NCBI GenBank assembly: GCA_002440975.1
Contig: DJWN01000064.1
Coordinates: 5,408-69,407, forward strand
DNA from: Bacteroidales bacterium UBA6229
GTDB taxonomy: Bacteria; Bacteroidota; Bacteroidia; Bacteroidales; F082
Reading direction: 5' to 3'
DNA length: 64,000 bases
Shown piece by piece: positions 33,826 to 44,129 of the stretch. A program made the position numbers and the translations under genes. Every line of letters starts with the position of its first letter. Position 1 is the first letter of the stretch. A model generated the notes under the pieces. That model searched no databases. It saw only the letters and a list, made by a program, of their open reading frames with translations, and was not told the origin of the DNA.

Positions 33826-34707
33826 ATGAAAGCTTACGTATTTCCCGGACAGGGAGCACAATTTGTGGGTATGGGAAAAGATTTGTTCGACAAATCAGCC
33901 CGGGCTAAGGAGCTCTTTCAAAAAGCTAACAGCATCTTAAAATTTAAGATCACCGACTTGATGTTTGAGGGAACAGACGAAGACCTCAGGCAAACCAAAG
34001 TAACCCAGCCGGCTATCTTTTTACATTCTGTAATTCTGGCACTCACCATGGAAGACTTTAAACCGGATATGGTGGCAGGTCATTCACTGGGCGAATTTTC
34101 GGCTTTGGTTGCCAACAAAACATTGCTTTTCGAAGACGGATTGAAGCTGGTTTTCAAAAGGGCTCTGGCCATGCAAAAAGCCTGCGAAACCGAGCCCGGC
34201 ACTATGGCTGCCATCCTGGGGTTGGAAGATAAAGCCGTTGAAAACATTTGTGCAGGCATCAAACAGGAAATCGTTGTGCCGGCCAACTACAACAGCCCTG
34301 GTCAGCTTGTGATTTCAGGTTCGCAAAAAGGCATCGAAATTGCGTGTGAAAAATTACTTGAAGCCGGTGCTAAAAGAGCCTTACCACTCAAAGTGGGTGG
34401 CGCATTCCACAGTCCTTTAATGGAACCCGCCCGTGTGGAACTGGCAGAAGCCATTGCCGCAACAAAATTTAGCAGAGGCATTTGTCCGATTTACCAAAAT
34501 GTTACCGGACAATCTGTTAACGATCCGGAAATCATCAAAACTAACCTTATTGCACAACTTACTGCTCCTGTAAGATGGACGCATATCATGAACAATATGA
34601 TTGCCAACGGAGCCAAAACGATTATCGAAGTTGGTCCCGGAACTGTTTTGCAGGGGCTGTTTAAAAAAGTTGACCGCAATATTATTACTATGAGTGCAGC
34701 TATTTAA
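33826..34707 (+). CDS. fabD: Malonyl-CoA:ACP transacylase
   Basis: This 293-residue protein has the FabD features YVFPGQGAQFVGMG, the nucleophile Ser87 in AGHSLGEFSALVA, the arginine region FKRALAMQKAC, the catalytic His in GGAFHSPLM and the end EVGPGTVLQGLFKK. It transfers malonyl groups to acyl carrier protein for fatty-acid elongation. It stands alone between intergenic regions and is followed by a hairpin terminator, whereas fabD is often clustered with other fab genes in other phyla. Confidence 0.95.
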   Translation: MKAYVFPGQGAQFVGMGKDLFDKSARAKELFQKANSILKFKITDLMFEGTDEDLRQTKVTQPAIFLHSVILALTMEDFKPDMVAGHSLGEFSALVANKTLLFEDGLKLVFKRALAMQKACETEPGTMAAILGLEDKAVENICAGIKQEIVVPANYNSPGQLVISGSQKGIEIACEKLLEAGAKRALPLKVGGAFHSPLMEPARVELAEAIAATKFSRGICPIYQNVTGQSVNDPEIIKTNLIAQLTAPVRWTHIMNNMIANGAKTIIEVGPGTVLQGLFKKVDRNIITMSAAI

Positions 34708-34733
34708 TACTTCCATTTAGAAAAAATCACTGC

Positions 34734-34764
34734 AAACCATTCGACAAATCATGTCGGATGGTTT
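34734..34764 (+). terminator. Terminator after fabD
   Basis: The 13-nt arms 34734-34746 and 34752-34764 pair with one G-U wobble around a 5-nt loop, followed by a T/A-rich tail. Confidence 0.65.
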
Positions 34765-34883
34765 GATTTATTAATAATGAGCCCTACTTTCCTGATCATC
34801 GTTGGTCGTTCATCACTAAAAACGATAATAGCCCAAAACAAGAAATATTAATCACATTTCAGGCTTCAAGCATCAAAAAAACA

Positions 34884-34891
34884 TACATTTG
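34884..34891 (+). promoter_or_regulatory. Promoter -7 element for the CDF transporter
   Basis: TACATTTG matches TAnnTTTG and would start transcription close to the GTG at 34898. This favours the second GTG at 34907 as the translation start. Confidence 0.4.
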
Positions 34892-34906
34892 TAAATTGTG
34901 GAAAAC

Positions 34907-35845
34907 GTGACCAAATCCCGAGAAAAGAGTATCATCAGGGCATCCTGGATAGCCATTGTGTCCAATGCTCTGTTGTCGGTGCTCAAAATTATCGCCGGTT
35001 TTTTATCGGGAAGCATGGCACTGGTTGCGGATGGGATTGATTCTGCCGGCGACATTTTAGGATCGGTGATTACACTCATCACTGCCCGTATCATTTCGCG
35101 CCCGCCAAATATTAAACATCCTTTTGGATACGACAAAGCTGACACCATTGCCTCCACCTTGCTGGCCTTCCTGATTTTTTTTGCAGGAGCACAACTTGCC
35201 ATAGCTACTTTTGAGCGTATTACAAGCGGAGAACAAGGCGTATTGCCTGCACCTATAGCTGTTATTGTGGTGATCATTTCTATAATTGGAAAGCAGCTTT
35301 TAGCTCATTATCTGCGCAAAACCGGTAAAAAAATAGACAGCCCGATGCTTTTGGCCAATGCCAAAAATATGCAAAATGATGTACTGATCTCCTTGGCTGT
35401 TCTGGTAGGATTGGTGATTACGCATGTTTTTGATTATCCGCTTCTTGATGTTATCACAGCTTTCGTGGTAAGTTTCTGGATCATGGTTGTAGCCATAAAA
35501 ATCATCATCCGCTCAAGCCGCGAGTTGATGGACGGATTGGACGATCCGGGTATTTACAACACCATTACAATGGCTGTTGGAACCATTGATGGAGCTCATA
35601 ACCCTCATCGCATTCGGGCACGTAAAATGGCACATTACTATATGATTGCACTCGACATTGAAATTGATGGTCGTAAAAGCCTGAACGAAGCCCACGAAAT
35701 TGCACACCGGGTAGAGGATGAGATTAAAAAACAAATAAAAAATGTTTACGATATCCTTATCCATGTAGAACCACTTGGCGACGATCGTTCCAATGAAGTC
35801 TTTGGCGTTTCGCCACACGACCTGCTGAAAAACTCACCTGAATAA
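34907..35845 (+). CDS. Cation diffusion facilitator (CDF) metal transporter
   Basis: This ~312-residue protein has six membrane helices and a C-terminal cytoplasmic domain. The metal site in helix II is visible as ADGIDSAGDILGS (Asp-x3-Asp). The conserved RPPNIKHPFGYDKADTIAS region follows, and the C-terminal ferredoxin-like domain includes GAHNPHRIRARKMAHYYMIALDIEIDG (in parts) and IHVEPLGDD. Such antiporters export Zn, Fe, Mn or Co in exchange for protons. The metal cannot be assigned. The GTG at 34907 is chosen over the GTG at 34898 because of the promoter position. Confidence 0.88.
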   Translation: MTKSREKSIIRASWIAIVSNALLSVLKIIAGFLSGSMALVADGIDSAGDILGSVITLITARIISRPPNIKHPFGYDKADTIASTLLAFLIFFAGAQLAIATFERITSGEQGVLPAPIAVIVVIISIIGKQLLAHYLRKTGKKIDSPMLLANAKNMQNDVLISLAVLVGLVITHVFDYPLLDVITAFVVSFWIMVVAIKIIIRSSRELMDGLDDPGIYNTITMAVGTIDGAHNPHRIRARKMAHYYMIALDIEIDGRKSLNEAHEIAHRVEDEIKKQIKNVYDILIHVEPLGDDRSNEVFGVSPHDLLKNSPE

Positions 35846-35910
35846 TTTCGAGCAGACATTTATATCTTTCCCATTCGTGTTATTTTAGTTAAGAGAATGT
35901 TCTCATTTTA

Positions 35911-35918
35911 TATCTTTG
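35911..35918 (+). promoter_or_regulatory. Promoter -7 element for purL
   Basis: TATCTTTG matches TAnnTTTG, with TTA at 19-nt spacing upstream. It contains the TTG at 35916, which excludes that codon as the start and points to the ATG at 35961. Confidence 0.5.
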
Positions 35919-35960
35919 CAGCAGTTTTTTGGTTGCAAATTTTCTGCTAAACACATCCCC

Positions 35961-38900
35961 ATGATATTGTTTTTTCAGCCCACTGCCAATCGTATTATTG
36001 CACTGGAATCCCTTTCAAAACCTGATCAGGACAGCCTGCAAAAACTTAGCTGGCTTTTTGGCGATGCCACACAAATTCACGAAAAAACAATCAGGGGATA
36101 TTATATCGGACCCCGCAAGGAAATGATCACTCCCTGGAGTACCAATGCCGTTGAAATCACCCAAAACATGGGCATTCAAGGTATCAGTCGTATCGAATCC
36201 TTTTACAAAACCGACAAAACCAACACAGAATACGACCCCATGCTCCAGGCACGCTATCACAACCTCGACCAGCTGCTATTTCACATCGAACGTAAACCAG
36301 AATCCGTAAAGTATATTGACGACCTGCAGGCCTACAATATTCAGGAAGGCCTTGCGCTTAGCGATGACGAAATAAAATACCTGGAAGAAATCAGCCATAA
36401 GATCAGCCGCAAACTCACCGACAGTGAGGTCTATGGATTTGCTCAGGTTAACTCTGAACATTGTCGGCATAAAATTTTCAACGGCACTTTTATCATTGAT
36501 GGCAAAACCATGCCCGAAACGCTTTTTGCCCTGATAAAAAAAACGTCTAAAGAACATCCTAACCGATTGGTTTCGGCCTATAAAGATAATGTGGCCTTTT
36601 TTCTGGGACCTCAAATTGAGCAATTTGCACCAGCCACCCAGCATCAGGCTGATTTTTTCGAAATTAAAGATATCCACTCTGTAATTTCATTGAAGGCCGA
36701 AACACATAACTTTCCAACAACTGTTGAGCCTTTCAATGGAGCCTCAACGGGCAGTGGAGGTGAAATCCGCGACCGGCTTGCAGGCGGAAAAGGTTCTGTT
36801 CCGCTTACCGGATCAGCTGTTTATATGACTTCCTATCCCCGCACCGAAGAAAACAGAAGCTGGGAAACAAACTACGAGCCACGTGATTGGCTCTATCATA
36901 ATCCGGCTGATATCCTCATCAAAGCCTCAAACGGTGCCTCTGATTTTGGAAACAAGTTTGGCCAGCCACTAATAAATGGTAGCCTGCTCACCTTTGAACA
37001 TAAAGAACAGAGCTATTTTGGATACGATAAGGTGATAATGCTGGCTGGTGGAGTTGGATTTGCCAGGGCCGAAGACAGCCAGAAAGAAAAACCCGAACCC
37101 GGCGACCTGATTGTGGTGCTAGGTGGCGACAACTATCGTATTGGCATGGGTGGAGGTGCCGTTTCGAGTGTGGATACCGGCGAGTTCAGCAATGCCATTG
37201 AGCTAAATGCCGTGCAAAGGGCTAATCCGGAAATGCAAAAACGGGTTGCCAATGTGATTCGGGCAATGACTGAAAAGGACAAAAATCCAGTTCGTTCCAT
37301 TCACGATCATGGTGCCGGCGGCCACTTAAACAGCCTTTCGGAACTGGTTGAAGACAGCGGTGGCAAAATAGACATAGGCAAATTACCTGTGGGCGATCCT
37401 ACACTTTCCGATAAAGAAATCATCGGAAATGAATCGCAGGAAAGGATGGGCTTGGTTATTCATCCATCCTTTATGGAAATTCTGCAAAAAACAGCTGAAA
37501 GAGAACGTGCACCTATTTATTTGGTAGGCAATGCCACAGCTGATCAACAATTGGTATTTAAACGGGATGAAAAAGTTTGTCCGATTGATCTACGGCTGGA
37601 ATATCTTTTTGGGAAGCCCCCGAAAACGGTATTGGAAGATCGATACAAACCCTACCGATTCGATGCGCTGCAATATGATTTCGATGACATTTATGTCTAT
37701 ATCAATGAAGTACTACAGCTCGAAGCCGTTGCTTGTAAAGACTGGCTCACCAACAAGGTTGACCGCTCGGTGACCGGACGTGTGGCCTTGCAACAATGTG
37801 CCGGAGCAATTCAGTTGCCCTTAAACAATTTGGGCATAACAGCACTGGATTACAGAGGGATAAAAGGTATTGCCTCGGCACTGGGTCATGCACCTGTGGC
37901 CGGTTTAATTGATTCGCGTGTTGGATCGCGACTATCAGTGGCCGAGGCACTGACCAACATCCTTTGGGCACCCCTCGAAGGAGGCCTCGAAGGTGTGTCG
38001 CTAAGTGCTAACTGGATGTGGCCCGCCAAAAATCCGGGCGAAAACACCCGGCTTTATATGGCCGTAAAGGCTCTGAGCGACTTTTGTGTTGAGCTGGGTA
38101 TCAATGTGCCAACCGGAAAAGACAGCCTCTCAATGACGCAAAAATATCCCGATGGCACCAAAGTACTGGCACCCGGAACAGTTATCGTGACAGCCGCTGC
38201 CGAAGTAAAAGACTTGAAAAAAGCTGTAAAACCAGTGCTGAAAAATGATCCGGATACAGCTATCGTTTACATTGATTTGTCCTCCGACGACTTCGAGCTT
38301 GGTGGAAGCAGTTTTGCCCAGCTTTTGAATGGTATTGGCACAAAAGCACCTGATGTTAAAGATGCAGCCTACTTTAAAAAAGTGTTTGATACCATACAGG
38401 AACTGATTGATCAGGAACTCATTTTGGCTGGTCATGATGTTTCGGCTGGTGGCTTGATAACCACCTTGCTCGAAATGAATTTTGCCAACACGGATTTTGG
38501 CCTGGAAATCAGCCTCGACAGCTTTCAAAAACTGGATATCATACAATTGCTTTTCAGCGAAAAACCAGCCTTAGTATTACAGCTTAAAAAAGATTCTCCG
38601 GCCTTTGAAACGCTTTCGAAAGCGCAGATTAACTTCGCCACCATTGGAAAACCAATTGCTGACCGCCTGCTGATTTTGCATCATTACAAAGACAGTTATA
38701 CGCTTGACATCGATGCTTTGCGCGATAGTTGGTTTAAATCGTCCTATTTGCTCGACAAAATGCAATGTGGCGAAAAATTTGCCTTACGGAGATTTAAAAA
38801 TTACAAGAAACAAGATCTGGAGTTTAGCTTTGGAAAAGAATTCACAGGCAAACTCGGCAGCTATGGCCTGGAAGCTTCCAGGCGAAAAGCCAGCGGCCTG

Positions 38901-39656
38901 AAAGCTGCTATCATCCGTGAAAAAGGCGTTAACGGCGACCGCGAAATGGCTTATGCCCTGCATCTTGCAGGCTTTGATGTTAAAGATATCCACATGACTG
39001 ACCTTATCAGCGGGCGCGAAGACCTTACTGACGTACAAATGATTGCTTTTGTCGGTGGTTTCTCAAACTCAGATGTGCTGGGTTCGGCCAAGGGTTGGGC
39101 AGGAGCATTTTTATACAATACCAAGGCAAAGCGAGCACTCGATAACTTCTACGCCCGACCCGACACTTTGAGTCTGGGCGTTTGCAATGGCTGCCAGTTA
39201 ATGATGGAATTAAATCTTGTTTTTCCAGATCATCCCGAAAAAGCATTGATGCTACCTAATGATTCGGGCAAATTTGAATCCGGATTTATCAACGTGGATA
39301 TTCCTGCCAACAACAGTGTAATGCTCAAAAGCTTATCCGGCAAGCGGTTGGGAGTGTGGGTTGCCCACGGAGAAGGCAAATTCAGCTTCCCGTGCTATAA
39401 GGACAATTACAATCTTGTGATGCAATACGGACAGGAAGAATATCCGGGCAATCCAAATGGAAGCGATTTTGCCACAGCAGCAGTCTGTTCAAATGATGGC
39501 CGTCACCTGGCAATGATGCCACATATCGAAAGATCCTTCCTTCCGTGGCAATGGGCGCATTATCCCGAACATCGCGAACAGGATGAAGTGAGTCCCTGGA
39601 TAGAAGCTTTTGTGAATGCCCGTAGATGGATCGAGAATACCAAACAAACCAAATAG
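35961..39656 (+). CDS. purL: Phosphoribosylformylglycinamidine synthase (large, single-chain)
   Basis: This 1,231-residue single-chain FGAM synthase carries out the fourth step of purine synthesis, using ATP and glutamine. Segments in order are the N-terminal PurS-like domain, the linker and first ATP-binding half (SEHCRHKIFNGTF, SLKAETHNFPTTVEPFNGASTGSGGEIRD in two blocks), the second synthase half (IHDHGAGGHLNSLSEL, VPTGKDSLSM, LAGHDVSAGG), and a C-terminal glutamine amidotransferase with nucleophile Cys in LGVCNGCQLMMEL and HGEGKF. The start at 35961 is supported by the promoter just upstream. The SDR gene starts 3 bases after the stop. Confidence 0.96.
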   Translation: MILFFQPTANRIIALESLSKPDQDSLQKLSWLFGDATQIHEKTIRGYYIGPRKEMITPWSTNAVEITQNMGIQGISRIESFYKTDKTNTEYDPMLQARYHNLDQLLFHIERKPESVKYIDDLQAYNIQEGLALSDDEIKYLEEISHKISRKLTDSEVYGFAQVNSEHCRHKIFNGTFIIDGKTMPETLFALIKKTSKEHPNRLVSAYKDNVAFFLGPQIEQFAPATQHQADFFEIKDIHSVISLKAETHNFPTTVEPFNGASTGSGGEIRDRLAGGKGSVPLTGSAVYMTSYPRTEENRSWETNYEPRDWLYHNPADILIKASNGASDFGNKFGQPLINGSLLTFEHKEQSYFGYDKVIMLAGGVGFARAEDSQKEKPEPGDLIVVLGGDNYRIGMGGGAVSSVDTGEFSNAIELNAVQRANPEMQKRVANVIRAMTEKDKNPVRSIHDHGAGGHLNSLSELVEDSGGKIDIGKLPVGDPTLSDKEIIGNESQERMGLVIHPSFMEILQKTAERERAPIYLVGNATADQQLVFKRDEKVCPIDLRLEYLFGKPPKTVLEDRYKPYRFDALQYDFDDIYVYINEVLQLEAVACKDWLTNKVDRSVTGRVALQQCAGAIQLPLNNLGITALDYRGIKGIASALGHAPVAGLIDSRVGSRLSVAEALTNILWAPLEGGLEGVSLSANWMWPAKNPGENTRLYMAVKALSDFCVELGINVPTGKDSLSMTQKYPDGTKVLAPGTVIVTAAAEVKDLKKAVKPVLKNDPDTAIVYIDLSSDDFELGGSSFAQLLNGIGTKAPDVKDAAYFKKVFDTIQELIDQELILAGHDVSAGGLITTLLEMNFANTDFGLEISLDSFQKLDIIQLLFSEKPALVLQLKKDSPAFETLSKAQINFATIGKPIADRLLILHHYKDSYTLDIDALRDSWFKSSYLLDKMQCGEKFALRRFKNYKKQDLEFSFGKEFTGKLGSYGLEASRRKASGLKAAIIREKGVNGDREMAYALHLAGFDVKDIHMTDLISGREDLTDVQMIAFVGGFSNSDVLGSAKGWAGAFLYNTKAKRALDNFYARPDTLSLGVCNGCQLMMELNLVFPDHPEKALMLPNDSGKFESGFINVDIPANNSVMLKSLSGKRLGVWVAHGEGKFSFPCYKDNYNLVMQYGQEEYPGNPNGSDFATAAVCSNDGRHLAMMPHIERSFLPWQWAHYPEHREQDEVSPWIEAFVNARRWIENTKQTK

Positions 39657-39659
39657 AAC

Positions 39660-40430
39660 ATGCTTACAAAAACTGCGATCATCACAGGTGCTACAAGTGG
39701 CATAGGACAAGCCGCTGCGCTGAAATTTGCAGCCAATGGCTGGCAATTGATAGTCACTGGCCGACGAGCCGAAAAGCTGAGATCATTGCAACATGAAATT
39801 CAAGAGAAATTCGATGCCACAGTGATTAGCCTCACACAGGATGTGCGCCATCCTGCAAGTGGTGAGGAACTAAAAAAAATACTTTCGGAAAAACAGATCA
39901 AGCCAGATTTATTGATCAACAATGCCGGATTAGCAGCAGGTTTAGCTCCTTTGCACAATGGTGAAACATCCGATTGGGAACAAATGATCGATACAAATAT
40001 CAAAGGATTGCTGTATGTGTCGAAAAGTATTGCATCCATGATGGTGGAACAAGGCTTCGGGCATATCATAAATATTGGTTCGATCGCAGGAAAAGAAGCC
40101 TATCCGGGCGGTAATGTTTATTGCGCCACCAAACATGCCGTAAATGGCCTCACCAAAGCCATGCGTATGGATTTACTTCCCTTTGGAATAAGAGTGAGCC
40201 AGGTGGCTCCAGGTGCTGTGGAAACAGAATTTTCGCTGGTTCGTTTCAAAGGTGATCAACAAAAAGCAAAAAATGTGTACAAAGGATTTAAACCTTTGAC
40301 AGCAGAAGATATTGCTGATGCCATCTGGTATGTTGCCAATGTACCCGCACATGTCAACATCAATGATTTGTTGATTATGCCAACGGCCCAGGCCAGTGCC
40401 ATGCAATTTAATAAGCAAAACATCACCTAA
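39660..40430 (+). CDS. Short-chain dehydrogenase/reductase (YdfG-like)
   Basis: This 256-residue NADP-dependent SDR has TGATSGIGQAAALKF (nucleotide loop), NNAGLAAGLAP, and the catalytic set Ser-Tyr-Lys in INIGSIAGKEAYPGGNVYCATKHAV, then VAPGAVETEFSLVRF. It is closest in pattern to YdfG-type enzymes that oxidise L-serine, L-allo-threonine or 3-hydroxy acids. It starts 3 bases after purL and is probably cotranscribed. Confidence 0.85.
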   Translation: MLTKTAIITGATSGIGQAAALKFAANGWQLIVTGRRAEKLRSLQHEIQEKFDATVISLTQDVRHPASGEELKKILSEKQIKPDLLINNAGLAAGLAPLHNGETSDWEQMIDTNIKGLLYVSKSIASMMVEQGFGHIINIGSIAGKEAYPGGNVYCATKHAVNGLTKAMRMDLLPFGIRVSQVAPGAVETEFSLVRFKGDQQKAKNVYKGFKPLTAEDIADAIWYVANVPAHVNINDLLIMPTAQASAMQFNKQNIT

Positions 40431-40475
40431 TCAGATTCGTATTAATTGCTATTTTTTTCTTAATATTGCTCCCAC

Positions 40476-40483
40476 TATTTTTG
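40476..40483 (+). promoter_or_regulatory. Promoter -7 element for the acyl-CoA synthetase pair
   Basis: TATTTTTG matches TAnnTTTG, 47 bases upstream of the ATG at 40531. A TTG lies farther upstream than the ideal spacing. Confidence 0.4.
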
Positions 40484-40530
40484 TTGGCGTTGGTTTTAAT
40501 TGCTATTCAATAGCTTACTAAGTTTACGTT

Positions 40531-42306
40531 ATGGATAAACAGATTACGCGCATCTTTGATTTACTGCCTTATTACGAACAAAAATTCAAACCAAAAGCTG
40601 ATGTTTTAGCCGGAAAAGAGCATGGTGATTGGGTGAAATACGACATCACAAAATTTCGCGAAATAGTTGATGATATCAGCTATGCCTTATTGCAACTTGG
40701 AATTAAAAAAGGCGATAAAATTGCTACGATTTCAAACAATTGTCCCGAATGGAATTTCATTGATTTTGCTGTGCTCCAGACCGGAGCCATTCATGTGCCT
40801 ATTTATCCTACCATTAGCGAGGCAGACTACAAATACATACTCAATCATTCAGAAGTAAAATATGTATTTGTTGCCGGCAAAGAACTCTTTCGCAAAGTTA
40901 AACACATATTGCCCGACGTTGATAATGTGCTGGATGTTTATACTTTCAAAACTACCGAAGGGCTGACACACCTGAGCGAGTTAATTACACTCGGCACTGA
41001 AAATCAAGATGCTGAAAAGCTTCAAAACATTAAAAGCAATATATCAGCCGACGACATAGCTACGTTGATATACACATCCGGCACTACCGGAAAGCCAAAA
41101 GGCGTGATGCTTTCGCACGCCAATCTGTTGAGCAATGTAGACGCTGTTTACCATATCTTTCCGGTTGGCGAACACTGCAAAGCTGTAAGTTATCTGCCGT
41201 TGTGTCATGTTTACGAAAGGATGAATATTTACACCTATATCTATCTGGGTGTGAGTATCTATTATGCCGAAAATATGGGAACAATTGCAGATAATATTCG
41301 TGAGGTGCAACCCGAAATACTCACCACCGTTCCCCGATTGCTCGAAAAAGTTTATGATAAAATTATTGCCAAAGGCCGCAAACTCAAAGGAATTAGAAAA
41401 CAACTTTTCTTTTGGGCTGTTAATCTGGGCCTCAGCTATCAGGCCGAAAACAAAAACGGGATATTTTATAAATTACAGCTTACTATTGCCAACAAGCTGA
41501 TTTTTTCGAAATGGCGCGAGGCACTAGGCGGAAAAATGCGTGTGATCGTTTCGGGTGGGGCAGCACTGCAGCCGCGATTGAGCAAAGTTTTTACTGCGGC
41601 GCAAATTCCGGTTCTGGAAGGTTACGGACTCACCGAAACCTCTCCCGTAATAGCTGTAAATACCCTTGAACCAGGAGGATTGAAATTTGGAACGGTAGGT
41701 AAAATAATCAAAAATGTTGAGGTGAAAATAGCGCAGAATGGCGAGGTTTTAGTCAAAGGCCCCAACGTGATGAAAGGCTATTTTAAAGATAAAGTAATGA
41801 CAGCTGAAGCCATTGACAGCGATGGTTGGTTTCATACCGGTGATGTGGGCGAGATTGATGATTCAGGACACCTGCAGATTACCGGCCGGATAAAAGAAAT
41901 CTTCAAAACATCAATGGGAAAATACATCAGCCCTGCCCTGATCGAAAACCGGTTCAAAGAATCTGCCTTTATCGACGGCCTCATGGTAATTGGCGAACAC
42001 CATAAATTTGCCTCAGCTCTGATTGTACCAAATTTCGAACACCTACGGTCGTGGTGCCATATCAAAGGAATCGATTATACTACTGATAGTGAAATGATTA
42101 CCAACAAAGCTATTATTAATCGTTTCAAAAAAGAAGTGGATCATTACAATGTATATTTTGGTGATTACGAAAAAATTAAGAAATTTGAGCTTACTGACCA
42201 TGAATGGACCGTTCAGTCGGGAGAACTGACTGCAAACCTGAAATTGAAAAGAAATTTTATAGCAAAAAAATATCAGGATAGAATTGACGAAATCTACAAA
42301 TCCTAA
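40531..42306 (+). CDS. Long-chain acyl-CoA synthetase, first tandem copy
   Basis: This 591-residue AMP-forming acyl-CoA synthetase has the P-loop TLIYTSGTTGKPKGVMLSH, the motif PLCHVYERM, GYGLTETSPVIAV, the hinge GWFHTGDVGEID and ITGRIKEIFKTSMGKYISP. It activates long-chain fatty acids for lipid synthesis or degradation. A paralog follows after 35 bases. The pair probably differ in chain-length preference or location. Confidence 0.92.
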   Translation: MDKQITRIFDLLPYYEQKFKPKADVLAGKEHGDWVKYDITKFREIVDDISYALLQLGIKKGDKIATISNNCPEWNFIDFAVLQTGAIHVPIYPTISEADYKYILNHSEVKYVFVAGKELFRKVKHILPDVDNVLDVYTFKTTEGLTHLSELITLGTENQDAEKLQNIKSNISADDIATLIYTSGTTGKPKGVMLSHANLLSNVDAVYHIFPVGEHCKAVSYLPLCHVYERMNIYTYIYLGVSIYYAENMGTIADNIREVQPEILTTVPRLLEKVYDKIIAKGRKLKGIRKQLFFWAVNLGLSYQAENKNGIFYKLQLTIANKLIFSKWREALGGKMRVIVSGGAALQPRLSKVFTAAQIPVLEGYGLTETSPVIAVNTLEPGGLKFGTVGKIIKNVEVKIAQNGEVLVKGPNVMKGYFKDKVMTAEAIDSDGWFHTGDVGEIDDSGHLQITGRIKEIFKTSMGKYISPALIENRFKESAFIDGLMVIGEHHKFASALIVPNFEHLRSWCHIKGIDYTTDSEMITNKAIINRFKKEVDHYNVYFGDYEKIKKFELTDHEWTVQSGELTANLKLKRNFIAKKYQDRIDEIYKS

Positions 42307-42341
42307 TACGCTAAATGTATCAAACTAATAACCGCCAAAGT

Positions 42342-44129
42342 ATGAAAAACGCTCGTATTTTTGATATCCTGAATGCATCCAGAAAAGCTGAATCAGCTGA
42401 TAAAGAAATTTTTGCAGCTCGTAAAAATGGCGAATGGATAAGTGTTACTGCAAGGCAATATGTTGAAACAGTTGATAAACTCAGTTTGGGTTTTCTGGAA
42501 TCAGGCATCAAAAAAGGTGACAGGGTAGCCACTATTTTGAAAAACTGCCCGGAATGGAACTTTATTGATATGGCTTTGCTGCAGATAGGAGCCATTCAGG
42601 TTCCCATCTATCCTAACATCAGCGACAATAATTATCAGTTTATTTTTAACGATGCCAGCGTAACCTATATCATCATTTCAAATGATGCTTTTTATCAACG
42701 CATCAAAGATGTAGTGGATGAAGTGACCAGCCTCGAAGGCATTTTCAGCATAGAAAAAGTGGATGGCCTGCACCATTGGACCGAGTTGCTTGAGAGAGGT
42801 GAAAAATCTGACAAACAAGCTGAGTTGGACGAGCTTCGCAACAACATTAAGGCCACCGAAATGGCAACGTTAATATATACCTCAGGCACTACAGGAAACC
42901 CAAAAGGGGTGATGCTTTCGCACTGTAATATTATGAGCAATGCCGATGCAACCATCGAAATATTGTCGCAAAATCCTGTGAGTCGTGTACTGAGTTTCCT
43001 TCCTTTGTGCCATGTGCTGGAACGAATCATGAATTACACTTTCCAGCGATTTGGTGCCAGCATTTATTATTGCGATAACCTGGATCAGATAGGTGAATAC
43101 ATCCGCGATTCAAAACCCGAAATGTTTACGGCAGTGCCCCGCGTTTTGGAAAAAACCTACGAAAAAATTGTGCGCAAAGGAAGAGGCCTTAAAGGCATCA
43201 AAAAGGCAATCTTTTTCTGGGCTATCAGCATAGGCGAAAAATACGAACCCTGGCAAAAAGCCGGTTTATGGTATCGGCTCAAACTCCGGATTGCCCGTAA
43301 ATTGGTCTTCAGTAAATGGCATCCTGCTTTTGGAGGCAGATTAAACGCTATTGTTAGCGGGGGTGCCAGTTTGCAGGAACGTATCGCAAGAGTTTTTTGG
43401 GCTGCCGGATTCAAAATCATTGAAGGCTATGGTCTTACCGAAACTTCTCCCGTTGTGGCCGTGAGTAATTTCCTCCCCGGAGGTGTAAAAATTGGAACTG
43501 TTGGCTCTGCATTACCTGGCGTTGAAATAAAAATTGCAGATGATGGAGAAATCCTGACCAAAGGACCCAATGTGATGCTAGGATATTACAAGCGACAGGA
43601 TCTTACTGATGAAATCATTGATCAGGATGGCTGGCTGCACACAGGTGATATTGGTCGTTTCGAAGGAAAATTTTTGCGTATTACCGACCGAAAAAAAGAA
43701 ATTTTTAAAACATCGGGTGGTAAATATATTGCTCCTCAACAGGTTGAAAACAAACTTAAGGAAAGTGCCTTTATCGAAAATGTGATGGTTGTGGGTGAAG
43801 GCAAAAATTATGCAGCTGCCATCATTATCCCCGATTTTGCACACCTTGAATCTTGGTGTAAGGTAAAAGAACGCCCTTTTGAGGGCAAGGAAAAAAGCAT
43901 CAAAGACCCGGTGATAGTCAACCGCATCGAACGCGAAATAAAAGAGATAAACAAAAAACTTGATCACACCGAAAGGGTGAAAAAATTTGTGCTGCTTGCC
44001 GATTCATGGAATGTGGAAACCGCAGAGCTCTCCCCTACCATGAAGCTCAAACGAAAATTTCTGATGCGGAAATATGCTGTTTTGATTGAATCGCTTTATC
44101 TAAACGGCGGTTTTAATGCAAAAGTTTAA
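42342..44129 (+). CDS. Long-chain acyl-CoA synthetase, second tandem copy
   Basis: This ~595-residue paralog of the upstream enzyme has the same motif order: TLIYTSGTTGNPKGVMLSH, PLCHVLERIM, GYGLTETSPVVAV, GWLHTGDIGRFE and ITDRKKEIFKTSGGKYIAP. The ATG at 42342 makes it begin like the first copy (RIFDIL versus RIFDLL). The ATG at 42315 would add nine residues. The last 17 bases overlap the end of the convergent holA gene. Confidence 0.92.
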   Translation: MKNARIFDILNASRKAESADKEIFAARKNGEWISVTARQYVETVDKLSLGFLESGIKKGDRVATILKNCPEWNFIDMALLQIGAIQVPIYPNISDNNYQFIFNDASVTYIIISNDAFYQRIKDVVDEVTSLEGIFSIEKVDGLHHWTELLERGEKSDKQAELDELRNNIKATEMATLIYTSGTTGNPKGVMLSHCNIMSNADATIEILSQNPVSRVLSFLPLCHVLERIMNYTFQRFGASIYYCDNLDQIGEYIRDSKPEMFTAVPRVLEKTYEKIVRKGRGLKGIKKAIFFWAISIGEKYEPWQKAGLWYRLKLRIARKLVFSKWHPAFGGRLNAIVSGGASLQERIARVFWAAGFKIIEGYGLTETSPVVAVSNFLPGGVKIGTVGSALPGVEIKIADDGEILTKGPNVMLGYYKRQDLTDEIIDQDGWLHTGDIGRFEGKFLRITDRKKEIFKTSGGKYIAPQQVENKLKESAFIENVMVVGEGKNYAAAIIIPDFAHLESWCKVKERPFEGKEKSIKDPVIVNRIEREIKEINKKLDHTERVKKFVLLADSWNVETAELSPTMKLKRKFLMRKYAVLIESLYLNGGFNAKV

